64,000 bases of DNA from assembly GCA_025677825.1 (NCBI GenBank), contig JAIXMO010000020.1, forward strand, positions 186,001 to 250,000, in the 5' to 3' direction. The stretch comes from Helicostylum pulchrum (lineage: Eukaryota; Mucoromycota; Mucoromycetes; Mucorales; Mucoraceae). Made by a program: the position numbers and the translations under genes. Under the pieces are notes generated by a model, which saw nothing but the letters and a program-made list of their open reading frames with translations, was not told the origin of the DNA and searched no databases. The number at the start of each line of letters is the position of its first letter. Within the stretch, counting starts at the first letter, position 1. Positions 1 to 13,519 of the stretch are shown here, in pieces.

Positions 1-3000
1 CTCCACTCGACTTTGCTCTTCATAGTCAATAAACGACCGCATTGCCGAAGACTCACTATTCAACTCCTCATCTGTCGTATGACCTTCATCGCTACTTTTT
101 TCCGCTTCCACATCAAAGAACGGATTTTCCGCCAACTTCGTCAATTTACTACTCCTTGGTGGCCCATGATCTCTTTTGCTTTGTTCTAATCTGCTCAATA
201 AATTCTTTGACGAAGGTACTTCATACATTAACAAGTCATCGTCGTCGTCGTTATCACCATCAACATCCTCGTCAAATATATATTCCCTTAATTCCTTTAA
301 AGGCGTAGAAGCAGCTCTTTGTCTTAACCGTTTTTTGGGTCTATCTACTTGTTCGCCCATGGGTGATCCATTCACGAAGCGTCGCTTTCTTTTTATCACT
401 GGCGAATCTTCTTCACTGTCTGAATCGTGTGGGTATGGCGAGCGAGCGAGTGGTGAAGCGTGGGCTGGTGACTTTTGAATTCCTCTTGCTAGTTGACTTA
501 AAAGTCGAGGGGAACTCTCTATATCACTTTGACTAGCGATAGAGTATACTTCGACGTCCCGTAATACAGGAGTGTCGGGTTTCTCTGAAGAACCAATTTT
601 TGAAAAATCAGAAAACGCGTCAAAGTCTATATCTGCATTATTTTGATTTAAAGTATGGTTATAGACATTATCTTGAGGCTTAGCGTCGTCTGTTGTTGCA
701 TGTGGTGGCGAAGAAAAGATATCATGCGGTAACTCAATAGGAGATGGGCTTCGTTTACCGTACAAGGAGGCCTTTTCCTTCATTTGTGAAGTATACCTTT
801 GACTGGGCGCGTATTCTGGTTCATTCAGTGAAAACGGAGCGTACTCCATATCTTCTTCGTTATACTGGTCTTGAAAGAAAGTAGCTAGTTCGTTTCCATC
901 GAAATCTATATCACTAAATCCTCCTCCTTCGGTCTCTTCTATATCATCCTCTCCGAAACCATATTCTCCTAAATCATCCTCACCTAAACCATCGTCTTCA
1001 AAAAATTCCTTTACGAGCTCTTGAGACGGGTCCAAGTTTATTATTACGGGACCACTAGCATTAATAGTACTTTTTTGTTGTAATTGATTTTCTAATGCAG
1101 CAGCTTGTTCGAATAGACTATCATCCGTCCCAAACTCATCATCTAACGATGGAGACTCTACTGGTTTTACATATAACTTTGGATACTCTACTGGTTTTAC
1201 ATATAACATTGGAGGCTCTACCGGTTTCGTATCCACCTTGGGCGACTCTACTGTTTTCATATCCATCGTCAAATTATTATACTTTTCAAACAAGCTCATC
1301 GCAATAAACCTTCCTGTCCTCTTTTTAAAAGCCTGCTGTCTTTTTTCCAAAAGAGCCAACGCTTTATCACTAAATCTGGGACTGGAATTTGCCCAAACAA
1401 AAGCAAATGTATCATTTGGTGGCTGATTTTTTTCAAACGCAAACACAGGATCTAGTTTATCGTCAAACCCTCGGGACCGAAGTTCAAGCCATGCTTCAGA
1501 TTCTTTGATAAACAGCTCGTCTAGCGCGAAATCATCGTCGTCGCCAAACTCGTCGTCAGAGTCTTGATTGTAAAGATCTGCAATGTTAATTTCAGTAATT
1601 TCATCTGCGGTTTCAGATTGGATAGGCGGGTCAGAAGGCAGTAGTGGCGATGCTGGTAATAATGGTGATAGTGGCAGTTTGCGTGGAGGTAATGCATGCG
1701 CGTCCTTTAATGGAGACACAGGTTCAAATATACTATCGGGTAACAACGGAGACCAACTCCTTACTTCGTCGTCGGAACCTTGAGTTTGTTTTGTCTTGCC
1801 TTTTGAGGTACCTATATCAGGCATTTCCCAAGACATATCATCCAGAGGAAAGGGCAGTTCTTCGCTTTTATCAACAAACTTTCCTTTACCTTTTTTATCT
1901 ACTACAAAGGATTCTTTTGAGACACTAGGAGCTTTAACTCTTTTTCTCGGTTCAAAAATATCGTTCATGACTCTTTTAGACGTACTTGGAGCGAAATCCT
2001 GCTGTATATCCTCAAGCACTTTATCCTCAAAGCCATGCGTCGGTATCATTGCATCCGGGTCCAAGAAATTAGCTAAACAATTATTCTCTTCCGGCTCCCC
2101 ATACTCATCATACTGCTTCTTTTTCCTTTTGTTCATGATTAGTTTATTCGACACAACAGCTTTAGACGGCAATACAAGTTTGGTTTGCTTTTTCGGTAAA
2201 GTAAACGATACATCTTCACTTGGGTTCAAGATACGATGCTCCATCTTTTGCACCAGCTCGATAAAGTTGTGTGTTCGTTTTGAGTGGCCTACACGATGTG
2301 TCGCCGTCGGCTTTGTCTGTAAAGGTATATGTTTCGCCAGACTCTTCTTCATCGATCGTGTCGGCCAGTATTTTTGAAAGACCTGAGATAAGTTGGTAAA
2401 AGCTTCGTTTCCGTTGCAAAAGCTGCGAATAAATGATTCTTCTATATCAGGTTTCAGTGTACCGTCTGATGTCACACTCGTTTTTGTTAAATTACTACCG
2501 CGCTTTCGCTTTTTTTCTTTGGGTTGGAATGTGCCGACTGTCAGTGCTTTACGACAGAGTGTGGGTTTGTAGTTGGCGGGGATAACGGTTGGGTTGGAAC
2601 GGTAGTATTCGAGATGAACTCCTTGACTGATCAATCGTTGTACATTGGCATACGTTACTTTGGCTTGAGCGAATTTCTTTCCTTCGGATTCGGTCATTAA
2701 TAAGACACATTTACCTTGTCTTTTACGACCTGTTCTACCCATACGTTGCAACTATAAAAATGAGTCGGTATATATACTTTATATACATGTATAAAAAAAA
2801 ACTTACCATACGGAGAGGAGAAGATTGTGAATCATAACAGATAATTATATCGATTTCACCAATATCTAAACCTTCTTCACCGATACTTGTAGATACAAGT
2901 ACATTAAATTCATTTTTTTTAAATTTTTGAATAACCTATTTTTTTTTAAAAAAAAAAAAAGTTGAGTTATTTAATTATGAAATACGCATATGCATACATA

Positions 3001-4552
3001 CCTCTTGTTGCTCAGATTGTTTTAACCCTTTTGATCCATTCTTTCCATCCGCTTGCCCCACAAAGAACGAGCACCGAATCATCGGTTGATGCCTATCCAA
3101 CACCTTACAAATCTCATTGACCGAACTTCTATAACTCGAAAAGATCATAGCCTTGGACGCCGACCCCGGTGGCAAATCACTAAAATGTTTCAACAAGATC
3201 GATACCAACTTATCAATCTTGGGATGCCCAATAAATTCCGGATCTTGCATATCTTGCTTTAACTTTGGTATTAACCGCGTCATATAACTATTGTGATAAA
3301 AATGATTTTCCGCTTGATTCATTTTTTTGGCCTCAAGATCTCGACGGTTTGCTTCCGTGGATTCGAAAAAGGGCGCGATACCGTGCTGACATAATAAATC
3401 GTACGCTCTGCTCATTTGTTCTGCTACCATGAACTTTTGGAAGATACGGAATTTTAAACCCGGGTTCAGGTTGCCGCAGTTCGCTTGAAATCGAGTACGA
3501 CACGATTGCAAACCAAACGGCGAACAACGCTCTGCTTCTGGAGAGACACCTGTTGGTAATTGCGATAGTTCCCGCAACATGGGCTCAAACACTTGTGTCT
3601 TGAACTCTTCTACTACACGCGGCAAGATACCTGTCGAACCCTCTGTGTAATTCAGCGGTACAATGATACTCTGAATGCTCTTTCCGTACGAGTACTCCTG
3701 AATATCCATTGAATCCTCTGTTCTGATTTGAATATTTGTAATCTGTAAATTCGACACCACAGTCTGCACCGTATCCAAGTTGGAACCTGGTGTCGCCGTC
3801 AACGCCAACACTCGAAAATGTTTATTTTTTTTAGCTATTTTACGAATCACTTGCACATACGCGTAATTGCCAGTTGCTTTATGAGCTTCATCCACTACAA
3901 TGCAAACCACTCGGTCTCCAGGACAAGTATTCTTTATTAAATCGTTATACACCACATGGGGCGTAGCGAAAAACACACGCTTCTCCTTCCATAACACGGC
4001 TCGTTTCTCGGGCGTCGTACTGCCGGACATGTCCGTAGTATCCTGCTGCGGTAATCCACAGATAGTAAAACAAGCTTCGATCTGTTGCGTTACTAAAGGT
4101 CGAGTAGGTGCCATAAATACAATTTTCGAATTGGGGAACCAACGCCAGTAGTTGTACATGACCACTGCTGCAATAAACGTCTTACCGAGGCCCGTGGGCA
4201 AAGCGACCAGTGTGTTCTGAAACATGGCCTTTTGCACGATATTTAATTGATATCCACGAACAGGGTAATTGGTAGGATAGATCCAGGTTCTTAAATTATG
4301 TATATCGAGTGCGTGAAAAGAGGGTGTGGAGTCAGGTAAGGCGGGTGGCGGTGTGGGGTCGGTATCGTCAATAGGTGTAAAAATTATACCGCTCTTGGAA
4401 GCGTGTTGTTGTTCTACAACTTCAGTTGTCTCTACTAATTCTGCTAGATCCAAGTCGTCACCAAAGTCATCGGTGTCTTGATCATTAGGGGTAGGGGAAT
4501 CGAGTGTGAGTAAGTCGAGATCGGGATCAATGTATATATCGTCTTCATTCAT
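1..4552 (-). CDS. MPH1: Mph1/FANCM-type ATP-dependent DNA helicase, 3' end cut by the window
   Basis: Superfamily 2 helicase that remodels stalled forks and D-loops (known for the family). Exons, minus strand: 4552-3002, 2935-2807 and 2751 to beyond base 1; all joins keep frame. Residues 1-90 are acidic. Motif I LPTGLGKT is at about 118-125, APTRP (Ia) follows, DEAH is at 221-224 and TATPG at about 252-256. The FANCM insert lies between the two RecA lobes. Motif V ([12 protein letters not shown]) is in exon 2 and motif VI (QRMGRTGRK) opens exon 3. After residue about 600 the tail is long, acidic, Ser-rich and low in predicted order, and it stays open to the window edge, giving about 1477 residues visible. 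The start is the first ATG in an open frame with stops just upstream. The tail holds a short tandem repeat (1155-1265). Family assignment is firm; the tail partners cannot be told from sequence. Confidence 0.95.
1155..1265 (-). repeat. 30-bp tandem repeat inside the MPH1 tail
   Basis: Nearly four copies of a 30-bp unit start at 1155, 1185, 1215 and 1245. On the minus strand they encode a decapeptide of the form VKPVESPxLY. The first two copies differ by only a few bases, so the expansion looks recent. The unit is in frame, so copy-number change would not break the protein. Confidence 0.85.
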
Positions 4553-5079
4553 TCTATGTTGTGTCTACACAAAGAATAATAATAAAAAAATAAAGAAAAA
4601 TGCGTAGTCTATTCTTGTCCTACTTTTTTTTTTTTTTTTTTGTGTTTTCATTATAAACTCCACCTATAAACCCATTTGACTTGCTTAAAAATACAGGTTT
4701 ATGATTACGTGTAAAAGCTATTCAAGTTACAATACTCTAGTAAAAGAAAGGTTTCTAAAAATGAAAACCCTAGTGATTGGATATGTACTAAACAAGTCTG
4801 CTACTATAAAAAAACATTTTAATTGCATGTAAACTTTGAGAGAATAGTTTCCTATGTAGACATATAAAAGATGCGTCAATCAGTGTTTGCTTTTTGTACT
4901 CATATGACGTTTTAATACAACGTCAAAAAGATTCATTTTTTTCATGTTCCATGTACACGGAGTTGTAATAAAACTCTATAATGGGTGTTACGAGTTTTTT
5001 AAAAGAACTAAAATTTCCTTTTTTCCTGTCTTTTCCTTTTTCTTTCTTCTTTTTTTTTTAAAAAAAAAATACTATCAGT
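4553..5079. other. Divergent intergenic region between MPH1 and YPT7
   Basis: AT-rich, with T runs near 4624-4641 and 5051-5070. It must contain both promoters. No RNA gene or conserved coding segment was seen. Confidence 0.6.
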
Positions 5080-6093
<1,014 letters not shown>

Positions 6094-6213
6094 ATATATA
6101 TACACACATTTATAATATAAAATTCTTATAAAATAAATCACCACATTTTGATTTAACAAAAAAAAAAAAAGGAGTTTTTAGTTGTATTATTATTTATTTA
6201 ACAAAAAGTACAT

Positions 6214-7230
6214 TTAAGAAGCCTTGGCAAAACGCTCAGAGACAGTGGTCCAGTTAACAACTTCCCAAACGTTCTTGAGGTAATCGGGACGAACGTTCTT
6301 GTATTGCAAGTAGTAAGCCTACAGTATTATAAAAAAAAATATGTCAGAAATTTGAGCTTTAAATTTTCTATCGGTGCTTTTTTTAATAACTTACGTGCTC
6401 CCAAACATCAATACCCAAAAGAGGAGTCAAGTCTAAACAAAGCAAAATGGATTAGTCACCCATTTTTATGCATTCTTTAAAAAAGGGTACTTACGAAGCA
6501 AAGGATCTTGGTTAGGAGTTGTGGCAATTTCAACGCGCTTAGAAGCCTTGTTGTAGCCCTGTTTAAAAATATGAATCAGTACACCAAAAGAAAAACTTAA
6601 TCATTATGATATCATAAACTTACCAACCAAGCCCATCCAGAACCTTTTTTAAAAAAAATTCACCCATGAGTTAATAAAATAAATACGCAAAAACACACTT
6701 TTTTATACTTTACCTTGAACACCAGCAGCGGCAGTGTTGAATTGCTTTACGAAATCTTCGAAAGAACCGAATTCTTTGGAGATAGCAGAAGCTAAAGCAC
6801 CCTTGGGAAGGTCTCCACCACCCTTACCCTTAGGAGCCAAGTTTTGCCAGAAGAGAGTATGGTTGATATGTCCACCACCGTTGAACTTGAGAGCACCTTG
6901 AAGAGAGAGTTGTTGAGTTAAATCGTTAGACTTGAAAGCACCTTCGAGCTTTTCTTCAGCTTGGTTGAAACCATTGACGTAAGCTTGGTGATGCTTGGTG
7001 TGATGGATCTTCATGATTTCTGCGTTGATATAAGGTTCGAGTCCCTAAATCATAATAAGCGTTAGAAAGCGCGTCGTTCCCTTTTTCTTATTGTTTAATT
7101 TTTAAAAAATACTCACGTTATATTCATAAGGAAGGTCAGGTAAAGTAACCTTGGTACGGATTGAAGTCAAAGGACCAAGGACTGACTTGACAGAAGTAGT
7201 CTTAATAGAACGAGCAGCGATTGAAAGCAT
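6214..7230 (-). CDS. SOD2: Mitochondrial manganese superoxide dismutase
   Basis: Dismutates superoxide in the mitochondrial matrix. Exons, minus strand: 7230-7117, 7044-6714, 6643-6624, 6558-6495, 6432-6395, 6318-6214; 223 residues. Residues 1-30 are basic and hydroxylated, fitting a matrix-targeting peptide. The Mn ligands are visible: His in MKIHHTKHH, His in [10 protein letters not shown], Asp in GIDVWEHAYY and the His of the same motif. The order LPYEYNGLEPYI, then the C-terminal [12 protein letters not shown], is the Fe/Mn SOD signature. The Gln/Gly pattern and targeting peptide favour Mn and the mitochondrion. An upstream in-frame ATG at 7297-7299 would add a hydrophobic extension over an A/T-rich leader and is less likely. 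Confidence 0.95.
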
Positions 7231-7482
7231 ATTATTAGTTGGATACGCGTTTAATGTAAAGAAAAAGAAGAGAAAATTAAAAAAAGAAAAAACCCCCACA
7301 TATTTATGATTATTTTATTCCGTAACACAAACACACTAGTATTTTATTCTGACATCATCAGCTCGCTAGTGTGCGAGAAAAAAAAACACGGTTAAATTCA
7401 AATACACCCGATGTGGGGAGTTTTTTTTTAGTAATCAAGAAGACCAATCAAAAAATATGCAAACAAAAAAAAGGTGGGCATT

Positions 7483-9457
7483 TTAACCATGGTATACAGT
7501 TGGGCCAAGCTTATAATCTAAAGCACCAAGCAATTCGTTATCACTAGAAGAGATAATATTAGTTACTTGTTTCATATCAGTTTTTTTTTTTAGAGTTTAC
7601 TTACAAGTCTTTAGCAAGTCTCTCGGTAATATCGTTAATATCTAAACCGAGATAGTCTACAATGAAGTCACCAATTTCTGTGTTTTCATGGCTACCTCTT
7701 AAAGCTTCAGTTCCGTCACCCTTGGCATACAAGTTTACATCAACGGCTGTGTGACCATGAGTAGTCCACTAAAAAAAAAATTTAGATAAATGAAAAAATA
7801 TTACATAAAAAAACAAACTTACGCCGATCAATGCACGACGAGAAACCATGTCAGCAAAAATATATGATAAATCAATCGTAGTGCAATTTGCAGTAGGCTT
7901 CCAATCCTTGACTCTTTGAAGTTCTTCTCCAGTAACATCCTTAATACCTAACCCAGACTTGATTAAATCTTGTGTGAGAAAATCGTCAGTAGCAGTCTCC
8001 GAAAGTAAAGACGCACTCCAAGCTTCAGCCAATGATTCGGAAGAGTTGCGTACACGACTAATAACTTCTGGGTACCATAAATACTCAGGGTATTGATCGC
8101 CGAGTTGTCTACCGGCAGTAAATCCACCGGTTTCATGATCACTAGTAGAAATAACAACAGTGTTGGGATTCTCTTCAACGAATTTCTTTACCAAAGCAAC
8201 GGTTTGTTGATACTCCAAAATATCATGTACATGAGCAGCGGGGTCATTCGTATGAGCAGCCATGTCAATACGACTGCCTTCAATCATCAAAAAGAAGCCC
8301 GTATCTTGTTTTTTAGACTTTGTTTTTAAAATAGACAAGGCTTTAGAAACCATTTCATGAAGAGCAGGCTGCTCAGCAGGTTTTCTATCTAATTCATAAT
8401 CCATGTGCTAGAATTTAAAGTTTCAGTACATATACAAACAAACAAACAGATAAGAAAAAAAACTCACATCGTTTGCAAATAATGCCATCAAAGGTAACTC
8501 AACATCTTGTTCAATAGAATCAAACTTTTGTCTACTGCCTTGACCATGAATTACTTGCCAGCCAAATTGGTCTTCAGCTTCCGCAAATATGTCACGCGAA
8601 TCAGCTCTGCAACTTCCTTCGGTTGCGTTACTCAAGAACTCGCATACACCACCACCAAACATAAGATCAACCGTGCGACCTAATGGGTTGTGACCGATCT
8701 GCTGTTCAGCAATCTCATTTTCAGAATCACGCCAACGAACATGGGCAGAAAACGCAGCAGGTGTAGCATGAGTAATACGAGACGTTACAACTAACCCAGT
8801 CAACATGTCCTTATGAATCTTTGCTGATTCCAAAACAGTTCCACAAGGATTTTCTTGAGGATCAACTATTTACAATATATTAAAAAATTGGACGTACTTT
8901 TTTGAATCTAATAAATATTTACCGCCGATAGCGCCATTGTACGATTTTTGAGCACAAGAAAATGCCGTAGCGCCGGCTGCACTATCTGTAACTAAACTAG
9001 ATGAACTTTGCGTACGGCTATGGCCAACATGGATTTCATCTAATGGTAACATGGTCTTGACATCACGTTCGCCTAACCAAGTATAATACTGTCTGGCAAA
9101 TGTCTCAGATGCAGGTCCAAACCCATCACTGATCATCATAATTACGTTTTTCTTGGGCTCTATTTCACGTTATTTAGTTTTATATATTTGCATATTAATA
9201 TAAAACAAAGTGACGTACCTGGCTCAACTGTCTTTCCTAAAAAGATGGTAGAAGCAACAATAATGGCACCTGTAATACCAATAATAGATGCACCTACAAT
9301 AATATTCAATTTCTTTCTCTGTTATGCGTATTAGTTACAAAAGAGTTTTTTCTTTCTAGGGGGGGGGGGGTTACTTTACATAAATAGGAACTTGCTTTTG
9401 AAGATCTCCTTCAAGATCATCAGGAATAGCACTATAGTTGGTTCTACTATTACTCAT
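7483..9457 (-). CDS. PHO8: Vacuolar alkaline phosphatase, type II membrane protein
   Basis: Zn/Mg-dependent phosphomonoesterase, probably vacuolar as in yeast Pho8. Exons, minus strand: 9457-9380, 9318-9219, 9159-8923, 8865-8468, 8407-7823, 7768-7605, 7543-7483; 540 residues. A short cytosolic N-terminus (about 28 residues) is followed by one membrane segment at about 33-54 (IIVGASIIGITGAIIVAST), as in Pho8. Catalytic motifs in order: SDGFGP metal site, TDSAAGATAFSC carrying the nucleophilic Ser, EGSRIDMAAH, STSDHETGG and THGHTAVDV with a Zn-binding His. All are intact. The 3' end lies close to the SOD2 promoter region, with both genes on the minus strand. An unusual run of ten or more G occurs inside intron 1 near 9361-9370. 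Confidence 0.95.
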
Positions 9458-9673
9458 GGTATAAAATACAAACAAAAAAATTAAAAAACAGAGTAAGAAA
9501 TAGAAGCTTGTTAACAAAAAACAAAAAAAAGAAGAAAAAGAAGAAGAGAAAAAAAAAGGGGGATAATGTGAGTATTTATTTATTTCTAAACCCGTTTTGC
9601 TTGGTGGAGCATTTTATTCCCATATTAAGCTTTTTTTTTTTTAGCTTATTTTTATTACTAAAGAAATGGCACC

Positions 9674-10355
9674 TTACTCTCGTCCTTCTCTGATTTTATA
9701 GAGGTGTGTATGAATACAGTCCAACATATGGTATGTGATTTGGTTATAGTCTTGAATTACTGACACGTCTTCAGCCACAACGAATATATTTTGACGATTA
9801 AACGAGCGCAAACGACCATAAACTTGTACGTAAATTTCAGGTCTATCATAATAATAAAAATATTCAGATATATATGTATATATTTTTTTAAAAAAAAAAC
9901 TGGTACTAACTTAATATTATCTTCATTACAGGCCGTAAAAAACTTTCTTACAGTAATTAATCCAGTGCCATCGTCAATTAGATAGGTAGTATGCAATGCG
10001 TCCTTTGTAATACTAAGTACTTCACCAATCAACGCAACCTATAGAGTTCGTGATAAATAAAAATCTCTAGGTACATTTATAAAAACATATGTTTACATAG
10101 TTTGTCTCTTCTTGATCGATAATATGCGTAGTGTCATCTATTATTCGAGCTTTCTTTGCTTGAAGAATCGTAATAGAACGAATGGAGCCCTAAAAACAAG
10201 TAGACTTAGTATTTACGTGTATACCTTAATAATATTGAATACGTACCTTTTTTTTATACCTTAACTCGTTGTCTGATTATTTTTTTTTTCTTATTAAAGT
10301 TTTTTTCTTTGTTTGTAGGTACACAAAAATATTATGATTACACATTACCTTCCAT
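9674..10355 (-). CDS. RFA2: RPA2-like single-stranded DNA binding protein, OB fold only
   Basis: Resembles the 32-kDa subunit of replication protein A. Exons, minus strand: 10355-10349 (only 7 nt), 10272-10247 (26 nt), 10189-10097, 10038-9911, 9842-9674; 140 residues in a continuous frame. The RPA2 OB signature is visible: SIRSITILQAKKA, VALIGEVL, YLIDDGTGLITVRKFF and VYGRLRSF. It starts almost directly at the OB fold. It lacks the Ser-rich N-terminal tail of usual RPA2 and stops just after the OB fold (IHTHLYKIREGRE), so the C-terminal winged-helix domain is absent. A possible splice donor (GTAAGG) overlaps the stop, but no downstream winged-helix exon was found before the PHO8 promoter. It could be a specialised paralogue. 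The locus has a decayed copy at 45283-46060. Confidence 0.8.
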
Positions 10356-11412
10356 TTTGATAGTTAGTGGAAAAGAAAAAAAAAAGAAAGCGTAGACAAA
10401 TAATAATAATAACACAAAAAAAATCTGATGTATATAATACCATTGATATATCGCGCTATCATGAGCTGATGAAAAAAAAAGCAGCCCGCGTTGATTAACT
10501 GGATACTAGCATGTATAAAATTGATATATAGAAACAAAATTACGTGTTTTTGACTCGTATAATATGCATGTTTGTTTGTGTGTATACGCTAATCAATCAT
10601 ACGCTAATCAATCGCCTTTTTTGCTTACCTATCTTATTCGTTTCACGTTTTTACACTTAGCAGGTCAAGTTAGTAGAAAAAAGTATTATACAGGTTATGT
10701 AGTGGGGGCACACGACAGTTTTTTTTTTTTGTAAAACTTTAACCCGTCCGAACAACGGATTATACCTATATTGTTAAAAAAAGTATACATCTTTAAAAAA
10801 AAAAATGTATATTTTAAGCAGGTACTTTTTTAAAAGAAAAAAGAAAAGAGCTATTTTGACTAGGCAGATTTATTTGATAGAAGCTCGGTTGACTGCGGCT
10901 ATATTTAAGGGTTGCCGAAATCCGGAAGAAATACACCCGTGTATCGAACGTGCCCTAATATCGAACAGTGGATAATTACTGCTAAAGAAAAAAGCTCGTT
11001 GAGATACAGGACTTCTACAAATCGCTCACATAAGAAATCATTGCTAATTTAAGCTTGTGACATACAAATCAACATTGGTTTGATAAAAGGACACCTATAT
11101 TCCAGCCAGAAAAGGTACCCTTTTATCGCGTATAAATATGGATTTTTATTTTTTGTTATTGCTCTTTTTATACATATACGTGTATGCAAAATATCCCAAT
11201 ATAGAACTCGTAGCTCAATGACACACCTTTCAAAGAAACAACCATCTTCTCGAATCTTGTATGAATTGGACTATCTTATGGCGCAATCCCAGGAACGACC
11301 CAATAAAACCCAACATTTGTAATCTCCGCACCGTAAATAAAAAGCATACTTTTTTTATTTTATTTTTTTCTGCTTCTCTTTAACTTTTTTTTTCCACACA
11401 TATTCAAAAATA
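10356..11412. other. Divergent intergenic region between the RPA2-like gene and APS kinase
   Basis: AT-rich. A 15-bp unit reading ATACGCTAATCAATC on the plus strand occurs twice in tandem near 10583-10613. Bases up to about 10575 are repeated in the RPA2 pseudogene region at 45283 onward. The small open frame at 11080-11322 shows no coding signature. No RNA gene seen. Confidence 0.6.
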
Positions 11413-12093
11413 ATGTCTACTAATATTACATGGCACGAAGGTAGCGTCGGTTTAACTGAACGTCAACAACTTTTAAACCAAAAGGTAAGTTTTTTTTAAA
11501 CAAGAGAAAAAGGAGGGGGAGGAAATATTAAAAACCAAAAGTAGGGTTTCACTCTTTGGTTTACTGGTCTTTCAGCTTCCGGTAAGTCTACTTTAGCTTC
11601 TGCTTTAGAGCAAACTTTACTTCACTCTGGTGTCAATGCTTATCGTTTGGACGGTGATAACATTCGTTTTGGTTTAAACAAGAATTTGGGTTTTGGTCCT
11701 GATGACCGTACCGAAAACATTCGTCGTATTTCAGAGGTTGCCAAGTTATTTGCTGATGCTACAGTTATTGCCATCACCGCATTTATCAGTCCCTACAGAG
11801 CCGATCGTGATTCAGCCAGAGCTCTTCATAAAGCCTCTAATATTCCTTTCATCGAAGTATACGCCGACGCACCTCTCTCTGTTGTTGAAGAACGCGATCC
11901 TAAGGGTCTCTACAAGAAGGCCAAGTCTGGAGAAATTAAAGAATTCACCGGTATCTCTGCTCCTTATGAAGAGCCCGAGAACGCTGAAATTCATATCAAG
12001 ACTCATGAAGGTACTGTCGAACAAGGTGTTCAACAAATCTTGGATTATCTTGTAAAGAACAATTATCTTACCGCTGAACAAATCACCAAATAA
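11413..12093 (+). CDS. MET14: Adenylylsulfate (APS) kinase
   Basis: Phosphorylates adenosine 5'-phosphosulfate to PAPS in sulfate assimilation. Exons: 11413-11484 and 11545-12093; 206 residues, the usual length of the single-domain enzyme. The N-terminus has the typical ITWHEG. The P-loop GLSASGKST opens exon 2, followed by [12 protein letters not shown] and the DRTENIRR segment. [10 protein letters not shown] and the lid region [18 protein letters not shown] are all intact. There is no ATP-sulfurylase domain fused. The promoter is shared with the divergent RPA2-like gene. The single intron sits just before the P-loop. Confidence 0.97.
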
Positions 12094-13519
12094 AGAAAGG
12101 GACAGAGTAATATTAGTGTAATCATTACCAAAATATCTTGATCTATAGAAAATAATAAAATGCATCTATTGTAATAAGTGTCACTTAATTTTTTTATTTT
12201 ATGTGTGATTAAAGGTGTCATTTCTAATACGTATTGCAAATATACTAAGGGTTTTTTTATGTAATGATTATTCAGCAAAGTTTATTATAGAGAAAATTGC
12301 ACTTGTTTTAGCAAGTGTAACGCGAATGGTAACTATGGAATCTTTACATGTACTACAATTAAACGCTTGGCGCGCTAGAAATAAAGGTTACATGGATGAC
12401 GGAATATACATAGTTTATTCCTCCAGAAAAAAAATGGTTATATCATCTTTTGTTATTATTTTTACTTGATAAACACGTTTGTCATTTTTCTCTAGACGAA
12501 AAGTTCATAGTATGACCTTTTCATAATAGACATCGGCCGTTAGAACTGAGTTTTGTAATGATCCTCGCTGAGAATGACTGTATACTAGACCATTACAGAT
12601 TTATACTTGTAGAAACTAGCACGAACAAATTTCACTTTGCTTGTGTGTACTTTGTTTTGCTGTTATATGTTAGATGTAGTGCTTTATCTGGTCAATTTCT
12701 AAGCAATTGTTGACCTCCAAAAATTCAAGCGATGGATGTTTCACAAACCTCCAAAGACTACATACACCTCTATTGCCAAGGCAATGCAACTTTTTGACAT
12801 ATTAAACAATTTGATTTAGTTATACTTTTTAACAGAAACTATATTTTGGCTTTAACGCGGTTATTTCACATTGCTATTAACTAAACTACAAGGCACTTTA
12901 CGCTGTGCGATAAGTAAGTTAATTCTGTACCCGACGAAAGTGTCTTTAAGAGGTCATAAATCGCGAACTTTTGTGTTGATAATTTTAAAAGTCTATAAAA
13001 ATGCATCTGGTGGTGACTAATGGTAATTTAAATGATTCTCTATCTTTTTAAGGTGGGCAAGGAAGATTAGAGATGACTTTTTCGCATAACATATCGGATT
13101 ATAAGGATCTACACAATGAATAACTGTATACACACGTTTGACGAAAATAGGCATACGTACATTATAGAAATTAATATGCACATTTACGTTCTTTTTCCGC
13201 GCGTTTCTTTTCATTAAAAAAAACACAGTAAATGCTGAAATCAAAAGCTTAAAATTGCAGCGATTTCTTATAAACGCAAAGTGATGTGTATGTAATCCCA
13301 AACAATCCCCTTTTTTCTTTTGCACATCCCAATATCAACAGAGTAACCCCCCTCCTTTCTAACTTTCCAGCATATATATAATAAAACAGTTTTGTATTTT
13401 TTTTAAAAAAAAAGTATTCGTCCAACAAATTTTTATTCATTTTAAAGTAAAAGAAAGTCGTAGCATATTTTTTTTTAAGTGCGCTTTTGCATTGCGTTCA
13501 AAAAATAAATGAAAGTAAT
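12094..13519. other. Convergent intergenic region between APS kinase and eL43
   Basis: About 1.4 kb. Several short open frames on both strands show no family signature and AT-driven composition. Short inverted repeats occur near 12558-12598, but no RNA gene could be supported. Confidence 0.5.

Noticed and set aside
7228..7299. Upstream start for MnSOD adding 23 residues
   Set aside because: The extension is a Phe-rich translation of an A/T leader; the internal Met begins a normal targeting peptide.
10870..10990. Possible RNA gene upstream of APS kinase, based on phrases such as GTATCGAACGTGCCC
   Set aside because: No cloverleaf, no A and B boxes in register and no 5S rRNA landmarks.
12215..12469. 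84-codon open frame downstream of APS kinase
   Set aside because: AT-driven composition, no motif, and lies in a convergent intergenic region.
12558..12598. Possible box C/D snoRNA between short inverted ends (GTAATG and CATTAC)
   Set aside because: No proper C box (TGATGA) and no clear D box at the right place.
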